This document shows positions 40,607-49,649 of a stretch of DNA of 58,609 bases, piece by piece (positions within the stretch are counted from its first letter, which is position 1; every line of letters starts with the position of its first letter). A model generated the notes under the pieces. It did not search any database. It worked only from the letters and a program-made list of their open reading frames with translations, and was not told the DNA's origin. A program made the translations under genes and the position numbers. The stretch comes from Thiotrichaceae bacterium (lineage in GTDB: Bacteria > Pseudomonadota > Gammaproteobacteria > Beggiatoales > Beggiatoaceae), in assembly GCA_029939505.1 (NCBI GenBank), contig JAOZSV010000009.1, positions 1 to 58,609 on the forward strand. The letters run 5' to 3'.

Positions 40607-41866
40607 TCACTGCCGAATATGTCCATCCCCCAATACAATATATTTTTGTGAAGTCAAACCTTCCAAACCCACAGGGCCTCGTGCATGAAATTTATCGGTG
40701 CTAATACCAATTTCCGCCCCCAAACCATATTCAAAACCATCTGCAAATCGGGTGGATGTATTCACCATCACCGAACTTGAATCGACTTGGGTTAAAAACT
40801 GCCGCGCCCGACTCCAATCTTCTGTGACAATACTATCCGTGTGTTGTGAACTATACTGATTGATATGTGCTATAGCCGCTTCATAATCACTTACTATTTT
40901 TATGGATAAAATAGGGGCTAAATACTCCGCCTTCCAATCTTCATCAGTCGCCGCTTTCATATTGGGCAATAAAACTTGTGTGGCACTACAACCGCGCAAT
41001 TCAACACCCGCCGCCTGATATTTTTCAGCCAATGTTGGCAACACTTGGGCGGCAATACCTTCAGCGACTAATAAAGTTTCCATCGTATTACAAGTACCAT
41101 AGCGTTGGGTTTTAGCGTTATAAGCGACAGCAATGGCTTTCTCAAAGTTCGCTTTATCATCAATGTAAACATGACAAATACCATCTAAGTGCTTAATTAC
41201 AGGAATACGCGCTTCATTACTTACACGTTCAATTAAGCCCTTCCCCCCGCGCGGGATGATAACATCAACATATTTTGACAGGCGTACTAATTCGCCCACC
41301 GCTGCCCTATCAGTGGTTTCTATCACTTGTACAGCGGCACTCGGCAAACTTGCTTCTGTCAATCCCGCTTGAATGCACTGTGCAATGGCTTGATTAGAAT
41401 GAATGGCTTCCGAACCGCCCCGTAAAATAGTGGCATTTCCTGATTTAAGACATAAAGCCGCTGCATCGGCAGTGACATTGGGGCGCGATTCATAAATAAT
41501 ACCCACAACGCCCAAAGGTACTCGCATTTTGCCGACTTGGATACCACTAGGGCAGTAATTTAAATCTGTAATTTCACCAATGGGATCAGGCAAAGTGATC
41601 ATTTGCCGCAAACCTTCAATCATATTAGCGATGCGCGAATCATTCAACGCTAAACGATCCAGTAGGGCAGCATTCAAACCTTTCGCCTTGCCCGCTTCTA
41701 AATCTTTGGCATTGGCGGCAACTAATGAATCATATTGTTGTTCTATTTTTTGAGCGATAGCTTCTAACGCATTGTTTTTATTAATCGTAGGAGTACGCGC
41801 TAAGATTTGCGCTGCATCACGCGCTTGTTTGCCAATACGCAACATATAGTCTTGTAAATTTATCAT
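40607..41866 (-). CDS. proA: Gamma-glutamyl phosphate reductase
   Basis: ProA reduces gamma-glutamyl phosphate to glutamate semialdehyde in proline synthesis (cytosolic, NADPH). The 419-residue aldehyde-dehydrogenase-like protein has [43 protein letters not shown], and the catalytic Cys in [14 protein letters not shown]. Length is normal. proB is not adjacent. Confidence 0.96.
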   Translation of the reverse strand: MINLQDYMLRIGKQARDAAQILARTPTINKNNALEAIAQKIEQQYDSLVAANAKDLEAGKAKGLNAALLDRLALNDSRIANMIEGLRQMITLPDPIGEITDLNYCPSGIQVGKMRVPLGVVGIIYESRPNVTADAAALCLKSGNATILRGGSEAIHSNQAIAQCIQAGLTEASLPSAAVQVIETTDRAAVGELVRLSKYVDVIIPRGGKGLIERVSNEARIPVIKHLDGICHVYIDDKANFEKAIAVAYNAKTQRYGTCNTMETLLVAEGIAAQVLPTLAEKYQAAGVELRGCSATQVLLPNMKAATDEDWKAEYLAPILSIKIVSDYEAAIAHINQYSSQHTDSIVTEDWSRARQFLTQVDSSSVMVNTSTRFADGFEYGLGAEIGISTDKFHARGPVGLEGLTSQKYIVLGDGHIRQ

Positions 41867-42052
41867 TTTTCAAAAAACCTAAAAGTGAATAATGCGAATT
41901 AAAAGTTAAAATAGGAGTCCAACGCTTCAGCTTTGGGCGTTTTTTAGACGACTTACAAAGCTAAAGCGTTGTACTCCTATACAAAGCTAAAGCGTTGAAA
42001 CTCCAATTTCAAAGCGAAGTTGAATTCCAAAAACTAAAAACTTAATAAAATC
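41867..42052. repeat. GGAGTnCAACGC-family repeats upstream of the kinase gene
   Basis: GCGAATTAAAAGTTAAAA is followed by GGAGTCCAACGCTTCAGC and two opposite-orientation copies (AAGCTAAAGCGTTGTACTCC, AAGCTAAAGCGTTGAAACTCC), giving a partly palindromic block about 40 bp before the next start. Confidence 0.6.
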
Positions 42053-44140
42053 ATGTCATTACCCACCCTCATGCAAAAAGGGCTTTCTGCTCTATTAAAT
42101 GTCGTCAAAATAACTGATCCCTCTGCTATCAGCCAAGCAATCGCCAGCCTTTCACAGCATTTTACTTTATCCGCTTACGAAATTGCGGGTGCTTATCAAA
42201 AAAGCTATATTTCGGCACTAAATGCCATCATCGCAGGCTTGGATAAACCATCCGTTTTTGACTCTAAAGTGAGTAAAGAATTTGCAAAACAAGTAACTCC
42301 AAAATATTTGCAGCCTTTCGCCGTCAAATACGCTATTTTAGATCATTTTGCCCTTCAACAATTTTGTACTGACACCATTACAAAATGCCAAACTTTAATT
42401 CCCTTCGACAAGCAAGTGTTTAAGGCTGAACAAACTAAACTGACTGAACCGGAATTAGCAGCTTTAATCACTGACACCGATTCTTTATCTATTACGGCAT
42501 TAGTATTAGAAGAATTGCGCCCTTTAGAAGTTCCTTCCTTGTACGACGATAGATTTGTCGCTTTTCTCCGTTATAACGATCTACTAGGCACTGCCATACT
42601 GTTTTTCTTACATGAACAATTGCGTCAAGAAAGTCGAGTGGAATCAACGCTGGCTGAACTTCAGAGAAAAGGTTTATGGCAAGATGTTTATGAAATCAAA
42701 GATTCACTAAATCAATTGATGGCACATCTTGATTTATCTCCTCAAATTAAAGCGCGTGATGAGTTGACTTATCACAATAATGACAGTTTAAAGCGGATAG
42801 GTGAAGCGACTGCCCAGTTAAAAAAGTTACCTCGAAATCATCCGCAATATAGTCAATTAGCACTCTCATGCGGTACTGTTTTATCTTCGGCAGGTGCGTT
42901 ACCAGAGGCAGAAAAATGCTTTCTCCAAGCAATGACACAAAACAATGCTGATCGCGCATTAGCCCTATTTAATTTGTTTCAAGTCAAAGTGCGGCGCAAT
43001 GAATTTGAACCCGCTTTAGCCACTTTACAAGAAGCCATATCAATTGCCCCCCAACAATATGCCTTACATGATATAGACAAATATCCCATTAAACGGATTT
43101 TAGGTGCAGGCGGTATGGGTTGTGTCTTTTTATGTTCACACAAGTTGCAAAAGAAGCCAGTTGTTGTCAAATGTTTCTGGGAAAATCATAAAGGCAATGC
43201 TGAAGAGGTATTTAAAGAAGCATTTACAATGAGTGAAATAGCAGGGGAATATGTGCCAGCACCACTTGATTATGGCTATGTTGATCCCGTCAAACAAGAA
43301 CGCGCTTTTTTTGTCACCGAGCATATTACAGGCGCAATTGATGGAGAAACTTGGCTGAAACAAAAGGGCAAATTGAGCGCAGAGGTTGCTTTACAAGTCG
43401 GTTTACAAATAGCTAAAGGGCTGCAAGTCGCTCATGCTGCCGGGGTGCTTCATTTAGATTTGAAACCAGCAAATATCTTGTTAAAACAAATAGATAGTGG
43501 CATAATAGTCAAAATAATTGATTTTGGCTTATCTCAAGTGGCAACCCCTTTACAGCAAAAAATACGCAATCCACAGAACAAAACCCAATTAAGTCAATTC
43601 GGGCAAGCAATTTTTGGTACATTGGATTATGCCGCTCCTGAGCAACAAGGCTTTGAACACTTAGGGCAACCAAGTGCAAAAAGTGATGTTTTTGGGTTTG
43701 GGGCAACCCTTTATCGCCTTCTCACTCATGACAGCCCTCGCAAATTAAACCCAAGACGGTTAGCAGATGCACCAGAATTATTTGAATTATTATGTGATTG
43801 TGTCGAAGAGGAACAAAACAGGCGGTTGTCAATAGAAGAAATTATCAGTAAATTGGAAAGACTTGATAAACGGGTTCAACCGATTGAGGAAACAAATGAG
43901 TGGGAGGATGAACTTGAAAAGTTACTTGAAACAACAAGAGAAAAATATAAAAAACAAGATGCCTCTTCCTATTTATCTTATCTTTATGAAGGTGCTATTA
44001 ACGAGGAAATTCCTGTCGTCTGCCCATACTGCGATAGTTTATTCGCCGCAACAGAGGAAGGCGGATTAGAATGCCCAAAATGTCATTGGGATTTTGAAAT
44101 TGATGACGATGGTGATGTGATTTCTACGAATGAAGAATGA
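42053..44140 (+). CDS. Serine/threonine protein kinase with TPR-like N-terminus and C-terminal zinc ribbon
   Basis: The 695-residue protein starts with about 335 helical residues, the last part TPR-like (GALPEAEKCFLQAMTQNNAD, FEPALATLQEAISIAPQQ). A Hanks-type kinase domain follows: Gly loop GAGGMG (351-356), Lys373 in VVVK, catalytic loop HLDLKPANILL (467-477) and DFG at 490-492. The Arg of HRD is Leu, so activation-loop control may differ. It ends with a zinc ribbon CPYC ... CPKC (C657, C660, C674, C677) and an acidic tail. No TM helix is present. Neither partner genes nor a phosphatase are adjacent; the substrate is unknown. Confidence 0.85.
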   Translation: MSLPTLMQKGLSALLNVVKITDPSAISQAIASLSQHFTLSAYEIAGAYQKSYISALNAIIAGLDKPSVFDSKVSKEFAKQVTPKYLQPFAVKYAILDHFALQQFCTDTITKCQTLIPFDKQVFKAEQTKLTEPELAALITDTDSLSITALVLEELRPLEVPSLYDDRFVAFLRYNDLLGTAILFFLHEQLRQESRVESTLAELQRKGLWQDVYEIKDSLNQLMAHLDLSPQIKARDELTYHNNDSLKRIGEATAQLKKLPRNHPQYSQLALSCGTVLSSAGALPEAEKCFLQAMTQNNADRALALFNLFQVKVRRNEFEPALATLQEAISIAPQQYALHDIDKYPIKRILGAGGMGCVFLCSHKLQKKPVVVKCFWENHKGNAEEVFKEAFTMSEIAGEYVPAPLDYGYVDPVKQERAFFVTEHITGAIDGETWLKQKGKLSAEVALQVGLQIAKGLQVAHAAGVLHLDLKPANILLKQIDSGIIVKIIDFGLSQVATPLQQKIRNPQNKTQLSQFGQAIFGTLDYAAPEQQGFEHLGQPSAKSDVFGFGATLYRLLTHDSPRKLNPRRLADAPELFELLCDCVEEEQNRRLSIEEIISKLERLDKRVQPIEETNEWEDELEKLLETTREKYKKQDASSYLSYLYEGAINEEIPVVCPYCDSLFAATEEGGLECPKCHWDFEIDDDGDVISTNEE

Positions 44141-44383
44141 ATCTAATTTCTAATTGTAAATGATGAATTGTAAATGATGAATGCGAATTAAGAGTTGATT
44201 TTTTTGAAAATGGAGTACAACGCTTTAGCTTTGTTGCTTTGGAGTACAACGCTTTAGCTTTGTCAGCCCGTCCAAAAAACGCCCAAAGCTGAAGCGTTTT
44301 CGAGGTTTTAGTTTTTTGAAAAAAAACTAAAACTTCGAACCCCAACTATTTCTTTTCCTGTTCCCTATTTTCCTCGCGTTTGC
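44141..44383. repeat. Composite repeats between kinase gene and mqsA
   Basis: GCGAATTAAGAGTTGA, GGAGTACAACGCTTTAGC twice, and an inverted CAAAGCTGAAGCG module interrupted by an H1 hairpin with arms GGTTTTAG / CTAAAACT (44300-44338). No gene is seen. Confidence 0.6.
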
Positions 44384-44785
44384 TCAAGCCGTTCTAATTT
44401 CTGAAAGAAGTTCAGGATGCTTATCTAAAACCTTGAGTAATTTCACAAGAGATAGTGAAGGCTTAGTTTTTCCTGTCTCATATCTTGAAAAAGCATTTAC
44501 ACCACCACCAAATATCTCAGCAGCCTCTTTCTGTTCCAGATGCAATTTTTTACGTATCTTAATAATAAAGCTAGGATCAACAATTGCTGAATTGACTTGT
44601 TTATGAAATTGCTGCATCATTTCCATTGTTCTTTGTGATTCCTTTGCATCAAGGATTGACTCCCCACATGCTGTACAATAGTCACCAGTTACTGCCGATA
44701 ATATTGTACTTTCACCTTTATATGTATAGGATTGATCTCTAGTATCATGAACGAGTTCAGCTACACCACAAACAGGACACTTCAT
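44384..44785 (-). CDS. mqsA: Antitoxin MqsA (zinc finger + HTH)
   Basis: MqsA neutralises the MqsR toxin and represses the operon. The 133-residue protein has the N-terminal zinc domain with Cys at 3, 6, 37 and 40 (MKCPVCG ... DYCTACGE), identical spacing to E. coli MqsA, and a C-terminal HTH-XRE domain IRKKLHLEQKEAAEIFGGGV, AFSRYETGKTKPS. It starts 2 nt after mqsR ends, in the reversed toxin-first order typical of this system. Confidence 0.95.
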   Translation of the reverse strand: MKCPVCGVAELVHDTRDQSYTYKGESTILSAVTGDYCTACGESILDAKESQRTMEMMQQFHKQVNSAIVDPSFIIKIRKKLHLEQKEAAEIFGGGVNAFSRYETGKTKPSLSLVKLLKVLDKHPELLSEIRTA

Positions 44786-44787
44786 AG

Positions 44788-45084
44788 TTATAACTCCTTT
44801 AATGAAATAATTACTACATCATCAATAACACTGAACTTTAAATAAAGATCACCAAATACGGTTTTTGGGCGATATACATCTTGCCAAATTTTATGATCTG
44901 AGTATGTCGTCATGCTCTTATAAAAATCAGCAGAAGTCAGTGACTTTACTACATTACACATATCATTAAAATTCATTCCTAAAGAAACCGCTCCTTGTCG
45001 AGCACTTTGAGTTGAACGAACACGATCTTCTTCAAGCAAAGATTTAACAATAGAAAGCTTACAATGAGGTTTTCTTTTTTCCAT
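44788..45084 (-). CDS. mqsR: mRNA interferase toxin MqsR
   Basis: MqsR is a RelE-fold endoribonuclease cutting mRNA mainly at GCU. The 98-residue protein (same length as E. coli MqsR) begins MEKRKPHCKLSIVKSLLEED and has the core FYKSMTTYSDHKIWQDVYRP with the conserved Lys/Gln/Tyr region and YLKFSVIDDVVIISLKE. Paired with mqsA. A half operator-like AACCTATTA lies upstream at about 45098-45106 (minus strand), but the full AACCT-N3-AGGTT palindrome is not evident. Confidence 0.93.
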   Translation of the reverse strand: MEKRKPHCKLSIVKSLLEEDRVRSTQSARQGAVSLGMNFNDMCNVVKSLTSADFYKSMTTYSDHKIWQDVYRPKTVFGDLYLKFSVIDDVVIISLKEL

Positions 45085-45184
45085 AAATGAATCTTAATAT
45101 AATAGGTTAATTTAAGTATTTTGTAGGGGGCAAGTTTGGTGCAGCGGCGGGATGCTAGGAAAGATGCTGTTGCACGAAAAGGAC

Positions 45185-45262
45185 CTTGCATTGAGGTAGA
45201 ACAGCCTGTTACCCGAACTGCCCCCTCACGCGACGAGCGGAATTACCGCATCGGGCTCTTCA
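45185..45262 (-). other. Possible group II intron 3' relic (domain V/VI-like)
   Basis: On the minus strand GAGCCCGATGCGGTAATTCC (45239-45258), followed by GCTCGTCGCG, resembles group II domain V, in which a GAGC-start stem closes over a GNRA-like loop. A second stem-loop follows (GAGGGGGCAGTTCGGGTAAC ... GTTCTACCTC), shaped like domain VI. The distal side of the domain V stem is shortened compared with intact introns. No maturase is present. It lies upstream of mqsR. The identification rests on pattern only. Confidence 0.4.
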
Positions 45263-45324
45263 AAGTTATTCACATTCGCACACTGCATATTTCAAAACCT
45301 GAGTTTAAATTGAGTTGATCACTT

Positions 45325-45408
45325 AGGAATGAGAATGGAATAATATACGAAACTAAACCTGTCAGGTTTGGCTTGAAAGTTTCGTGTATTATTCAATTCT
45401 CATTCCTT
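45325..45408. repeat. 84-bp palindromic repeat with AACCTGTCAGGTT core (copy 2)
   Basis: AGGAATGAGAATGGAATAAT pairs with ATTATTCAATTCTCATTCCT, arms of about 20 bp continuing inward (ACGAAACT / AAGTTTCGT), with AACCTGTCAGGTTT in the loop side. Same length as 1365-1448. It lies directly 3' of the dynamin-like gene and could act as its terminator hairpin. Confidence 0.7.
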
Positions 45409-45416
45409 AGCGTCAC

Positions 45417-46889
45417 TTATTTCGTTTTGGTTTTCGATGATGGCGGTGGCTGAACGGTTTTTTTACCAGAAGGATTGGTAAACTGATTATTGAGCTTCTG
45501 AACAGAACTATTAACACTACCTAAAATTTTGGTAATACGCTTATGTGTTCTATTGCTCCAACCCACCGGTTTATTGAAAAGCCAAATAAACAACGCTCGC
45601 AAAGTAGTGGTATTTTTACGAAAAGCGCGTATTAAACCCTCACGAGTTTCCTCACTTATCTCCTTTTCAGACTGGAGTTTTTTAATGATTTTTTTCGCAC
45701 TCCATTTGCAAATGTTAAGGTGTAAGAAGGCACCGATAAAAGCAATTATACCAGCAAATATTCCAATTCTTACTGGCTCATTTGAACCTAAACCAAGCCC
45801 TTTGAGGTTTATGCCAGTCATTTCAAACCACAAAACGGCAAGAACGAGGATGAGGAAAATGCCTGAGCTAATTTCAGTCCAAAAAACCCGACTTTTCCAG
45901 TCTTGAATCAAGCTTTGTAATCGTGGAACAATATTTTGTTCAATATCCTTCGCAGTATGTTCGAGTTTCCCTATCACACGATATGCCCGTTCGATTTCAA
46001 CTTGTTTCATGCGTTCATAAATATCTTCCCGATCAGCTTTACACTTTTTGTTAATATGTTCTCTCGTTTGAGATTGATCACTAGATAAGCCAACATCAGG
46101 GCTGTAAATACGATAGAAACGTCCCGCGGTTAAACCGGCATGTGCTAAAGAACGTTGCCAAGCAGCGACTACTTCTTCAGGATTATCTTCCTGAACAGTG
46201 ATGTCCATTTGGTTAAGAATATACAAGAATTTGTTGGAATCAGGACGATCCATCGTGTTTGAAACCAAATGCTTCAAAGTGTCACGCATGGCACCCGGTT
46301 CAGGATGACGCGCATCAAAAAAGACGAGCACTAAATCTGACAGATCAACAATATGTTGGGTGATACGCAAAGTTGATGTCCGTTGCTCGTCTGCATCAAA
46401 TCCTGGGGAATCAATTAAGATTTTACCGCGCAATCGTTCACTTGAACAGGTTTTGAGTTGTAAATACGCATCTGTGCGTTGCCCTGTTTTGGTGGTGATT
46501 TCTGCAATATCACGGCTGATCTGATAAAACGGAAAACGGGGATCAGCGTCTAAAGCAATACCAGGCAACGTTTTAACATCCTGATCACCACTAAAACATA
46601 GGACTGTAAATTTATCATCAACGGCTTGAGTTCCCGTGCGTTGCAATTCTTGCCCCAGGTAAGAATTGATAAAAGTCGATTTACCTGATGAATAAAGGCC
46701 AAGTACAGAAATCATTGGCCACCAGGAAATATTAGTTGCAAAAGACTGTTCTTGACTCAGAAAACCCAACTTATAGGCTATTTTGTCAAGTTCACGAAAA
46801 TTTTCAACGACTCCATGAATAATACTATTTTCTTCAAGGAGGTGTTCTTTTAGCCGCTTGAGTCTTCCTTCAATTTGAGAATCTGACAT
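45417..46889 (-). CDS. Dynamin-like GTPase with C-terminal membrane segments
   Basis: The 490-residue protein has a dynamin/EHD-type GTPase domain: G1 GLYSSGKST (64-72), a G2-like T at TGTQAVDDKFT, G3 DSPGF (160-164) and G4 NQMD (226-229). A helical stalk (about 270-330), two TM helices (about 332-352 and 372-392) and a basic, proline-rich tail (QPPPSSKTKTK) follow. Bacterial relatives remodel or protect membranes. It starts 15 bp after ribF on the same strand and may be co-transcribed. Substrate membrane and partner are unknown; many bacterial dynamins come in pairs, but no second one is seen. Confidence 0.8.
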   Translation of the reverse strand: MSDSQIEGRLKRLKEHLLEENSIIHGVVENFRELDKIAYKLGFLSQEQSFATNISWWPMISVLGLYSSGKSTFINSYLGQELQRTGTQAVDDKFTVLCFSGDQDVKTLPGIALDADPRFPFYQISRDIAEITTKTGQRTDAYLQLKTCSSERLRGKILIDSPGFDADEQRTSTLRITQHIVDLSDLVLVFFDARHPEPGAMRDTLKHLVSNTMDRPDSNKFLYILNQMDITVQEDNPEEVVAAWQRSLAHAGLTAGRFYRIYSPDVGLSSDQSQTREHINKKCKADREDIYERMKQVEIERAYRVIGKLEHTAKDIEQNIVPRLQSLIQDWKSRVFWTEISSGIFLILVLAVLWFEMTGINLKGLGLGSNEPVRIGIFAGIIAFIGAFLHLNICKWSAKKIIKKLQSEKEISEETREGLIRAFRKNTTTLRALFIWLFNKPVGWSNRTHKRITKILGSVNSSVQKLNNQFTNPSGKKTVQPPPSSKTKTK

Positions 46890-46904
46890 ATTTTTCCAAT
46901 TATG

Positions 46905-47828
46905 TTACCTAACGTTAAATACGGTTTTTGCTAATTGAACATCAATTTCAATTTGCCTTTTTAAGGCATTGAAAGAGGTAAAACGCTGCTCTTCGCGCAA
47001 TTTACGCACAAATTCGACTTCGACATAACGTCCATAAATGGTTTTTTCAAAATCAAAGAGGTGTACCTCTAATAATAATTGATGACCATCAAATGTTGGG
47101 CGTGTCCCTAAATTAGCGACACCTGTCAACGGTTTTTCTGTGATGCCATGCAATTTTGCCGCAAATACGCCGTGAAGTGGTGAAACTCGGCGCTGCAAAA
47201 AAATATTGGCTGTCGGAAAACCGATAGTGCGTCCCCGTTGTTCTCCATAACAAACGCGCCCACATAAAGTATAAGGGCGACCCAATAATTCTCGTGCGCC
47301 CTGCATATTTCCTTCTACTAATGCTTGACGAATGCGGGTACTGCTAACACGTTCATTGCCTAAAATAAAAGTGTTTTGACTTTCTATGGTAAAACCATAT
47401 TGCCTTCCTGCCTGTCGCAAACCCGCAAAATTGCCTTGACGTTTCCGTCCAAAACAAAAATCATCTCCAACAACCAAATGCTGCACGCCTAAAGTTTTTA
47501 CCAAGATTTTCTGAATAAAATCTTCAGCAGAAATGGCAGCCATTTTTGCATTAAAGTGCAAGCATAAAACTCGTTCAACGCCATAATACTGCATAGCCAC
47601 CAGTTTTTCACGTAGCCTCATTAAACGGGCGGGTACTTTATCAGGCGCAAAAAATTCTTGGGGTTGAGGTTCAAAAATAATCACGAGCGTCGGTAATTGT
47701 AAATCCTTGCCCTTGCTCGCCAGTTGTTGTAAAACCGTTTGATGTCCTAAATGCACACCATCAAAATTACCTATCGTAGCAATACAGTCCTGATATTGGA
47801 AACGTGATAGATTTCTAATAAATTCCAT
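46905..47828 (-). CDS. ribF: Bifunctional riboflavin kinase/FAD synthetase
   Basis: RibF makes FMN and FAD from riboflavin. The 307-residue protein has an N-terminal adenylyltransferase domain (ATIGNFDGVHLGHQTVL with the HxGH-type motif, GDDFCFGRKRQG, SSTRIRQAL) and a C-terminal flavokinase barrel (GRTIGFPTANIFL, TGVANLGTRPTFDG, LLLEVHLFDFE). Size is typical. The murJ gene lies 268 bp upstream on the same strand, a frequent gammaproteobacterial neighbourhood, although rpsT and ileS are absent. Confidence 0.96.
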   Translation of the reverse strand: MEFIRNLSRFQYQDCIATIGNFDGVHLGHQTVLQQLASKGKDLQLPTLVIIFEPQPQEFFAPDKVPARLMRLREKLVAMQYYGVERVLCLHFNAKMAAISAEDFIQKILVKTLGVQHLVVGDDFCFGRKRQGNFAGLRQAGRQYGFTIESQNTFILGNERVSSTRIRQALVEGNMQGARELLGRPYTLCGRVCYGEQRGRTIGFPTANIFLQRRVSPLHGVFAAKLHGITEKPLTGVANLGTRPTFDGHQLLLEVHLFDFEKTIYGRYVEVEFVRKLREEQRFTSFNALKRQIEIDVQLAKTVFNVR

Positions 47829-48095
47829 GTTGAATTATGTTCGAGGCTAAGAAAAGGTTTGCGTCGGGGGTTATTTAGCTTTGTATAGGAGTACAACGCT
47901 TTAGCTTTGTTGCTCTTTGGACTCCAAATCCAAAGCGTTGGACTCCAAATTAATAATTAATAATCGTAACTACTCAGGGCAACCATAAAGGATTGCCCCT
48001 ACAACAATATTCTGACATAAAGGATTGCCCCTACAACAATATTCTTATGGACAATCCCTTGTGGTTGCCTGTTACCAACAATTAACAATTAATAA
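47829..48095. repeat. Repeats between murJ and ribF
   Basis: GGAGTACAACGCTTTAGC and an inverted CCAAAGCGTTGGACTCC half, then TAACTACTCAGGGCAACC, with AAAGGATTGCCCCTACAACA present twice 33 bp apart and the inverse GACAATCCCTTGTGGTTGCC. The same GGGCAACC / GGTTGCCC element is at 50608-50740. No gene is seen. Confidence 0.6.
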
Positions 48096-49637
48096 TTAAC
48101 AATTTTCTTTTAAGCTAACATGATGCAATCTAAAACCAAAAATCATCAAACTACCAAAATAAACCACTATTCCGGCAATTATCCATCCCAATAAATGTAA
48201 AGCACGTTCCAAAGTACCCATGTTTAACCAATCAAGCATACCGCTCCCCCACCACAATAATAATACCATGCACCCACCTGCTAGGATCGTGCGTAGTAAA
48301 AAATTGCGCCAGCCTGGTTGCGGTTGAAACACCCCCTGTTTGCGTAAACCATGATACAACAATCCTGCATTTAATATAGCCGCTAATGAAGTTGCCAAAG
48401 CTAAACCAGCATGAGCTAAGGGCAAAATCAAAATCAGATTTAACACAATATTAGTTATCATCGCAATCACAGCGATTTTAACAGGTGTGCGCGTATCTTG
48501 ACGGGAGTAAAAGCCTGATGCTAATACCTTAATTAACACAAAACCTAATAAACCGAAAGCATAAGCGATTAAACTACGCGCACTCATAATAACATCATTA
48601 GAACTAAATTCGCCATAATAGAATAACGTGGTTAAAATAGGCGCAGCTAATATAATTAAACCTAACATAGATGGTGTAGCAATTAAAAATACCCATCGCA
48701 ATGCCCAATCTAACGTCTTATTATAATTTTGCGTATCACCGCGTGCCACTGATTTTGATAAATCGGGCAACATCACAGTTGCTAAAGCAATACCAAATAT
48801 CGCCAAAGGAAATTCCATCAAACGATCAGAATAATATAACCATGAAATACTGCCTGTGACTAAAAAAGAAGCCATCAAAGTATCTATTAATAAATTAATC
48901 TGTGAGACGGAAACTCCAAACAGGGCAGGTATCATTAAACGATAAACCCGTTTTACGCCCTCATCATGCCGACTAAAACGGGGAATGGGTAACAAACCCA
49001 AGCGATATAAAAAAGGTAATTGGAAAAGCAGTTGTACAATACCACTAACAAACACTCCCCATGCCAATGCCATCACAGGTTGTTCAAAGTAGGGCGCAAA
49101 CCAGACTGCTGCCCCAATTAAACACAGATTCATCAACACTGGCGTTAAAGCAGGTACTGCAAATCGCCCATAAGTATTTAATATCGCCCCAGCAAAAGCC
49201 GTTAATGCCACAAACAGCAAATAAGGAAAAGTAATTTTCAGCATCATTATTGTTAAATCAAATTTTTCCTGATGCTGAATAAAGCCAGGAGCAAAAATTA
49301 AGACTAATAATGGCGCAATCAAAATACCGATGATAGTAATCAGTGACAAAATACTACCCAAATGCCCTGCCACATGATCAACTAAATGTTGAATTTCAAC
49401 CTTATCGCGTTTTGTTTTATATTCACTGAGAATGGGCGTAAACGCTTGTGAAAACGCGCCTTCAGCAAATAAACGACGCATAAAATTGGGGATTTTAAAA
49501 GCAATAAAAAAAGCATCTGTACTTGCGCCAACCCCAAAAACGGATGCAATAACCACATCGCGGATAAAACCTAAAATGCGGGAAACAAATGTCAATCCAC
49601 CAACAAGCACGGTTGATTTAAATAGTTTTTTACTCAT
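48096..49637 (-). CDS. murJ: Lipid II flippase MurJ
   Basis: MurJ flips lipid II across the inner membrane for peptidoglycan synthesis. The 513-residue protein is a 14-TM MOP-superfamily transporter, beginning KSTVLVGGLTFVSRILGFIR, with conserved ASVFGVGASTDAFFIAFKIP, NFMRRLFAEGAFSQAFTPIL and the TM8-region FYSRQDTRTPVKIA. The C-terminal TM13-14 pair is present. An uncharacterised ATPase gene ends 12 bp upstream and may share its transcript. Confidence 0.96.
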   Translation of the reverse strand: MSKKLFKSTVLVGGLTFVSRILGFIRDVVIASVFGVGASTDAFFIAFKIPNFMRRLFAEGAFSQAFTPILSEYKTKRDKVEIQHLVDHVAGHLGSILSLITIIGILIAPLLVLIFAPGFIQHQEKFDLTIMMLKITFPYLLFVALTAFAGAILNTYGRFAVPALTPVLMNLCLIGAAVWFAPYFEQPVMALAWGVFVSGIVQLLFQLPFLYRLGLLPIPRFSRHDEGVKRVYRLMIPALFGVSVSQINLLIDTLMASFLVTGSISWLYYSDRLMEFPLAIFGIALATVMLPDLSKSVARGDTQNYNKTLDWALRWVFLIATPSMLGLIILAAPILTTLFYYGEFSSNDVIMSARSLIAYAFGLLGFVLIKVLASGFYSRQDTRTPVKIAVIAMITNIVLNLILILPLAHAGLALATSLAAILNAGLLYHGLRKQGVFQPQPGWRNFLLRTILAGGCMVLLLWWGSGMLDWLNMGTLERALHLLGWIIAGIVVYFGSLMIFGFRLHHVSLKENC

Positions 49638-49649
49638 ATTAATGGTGAA

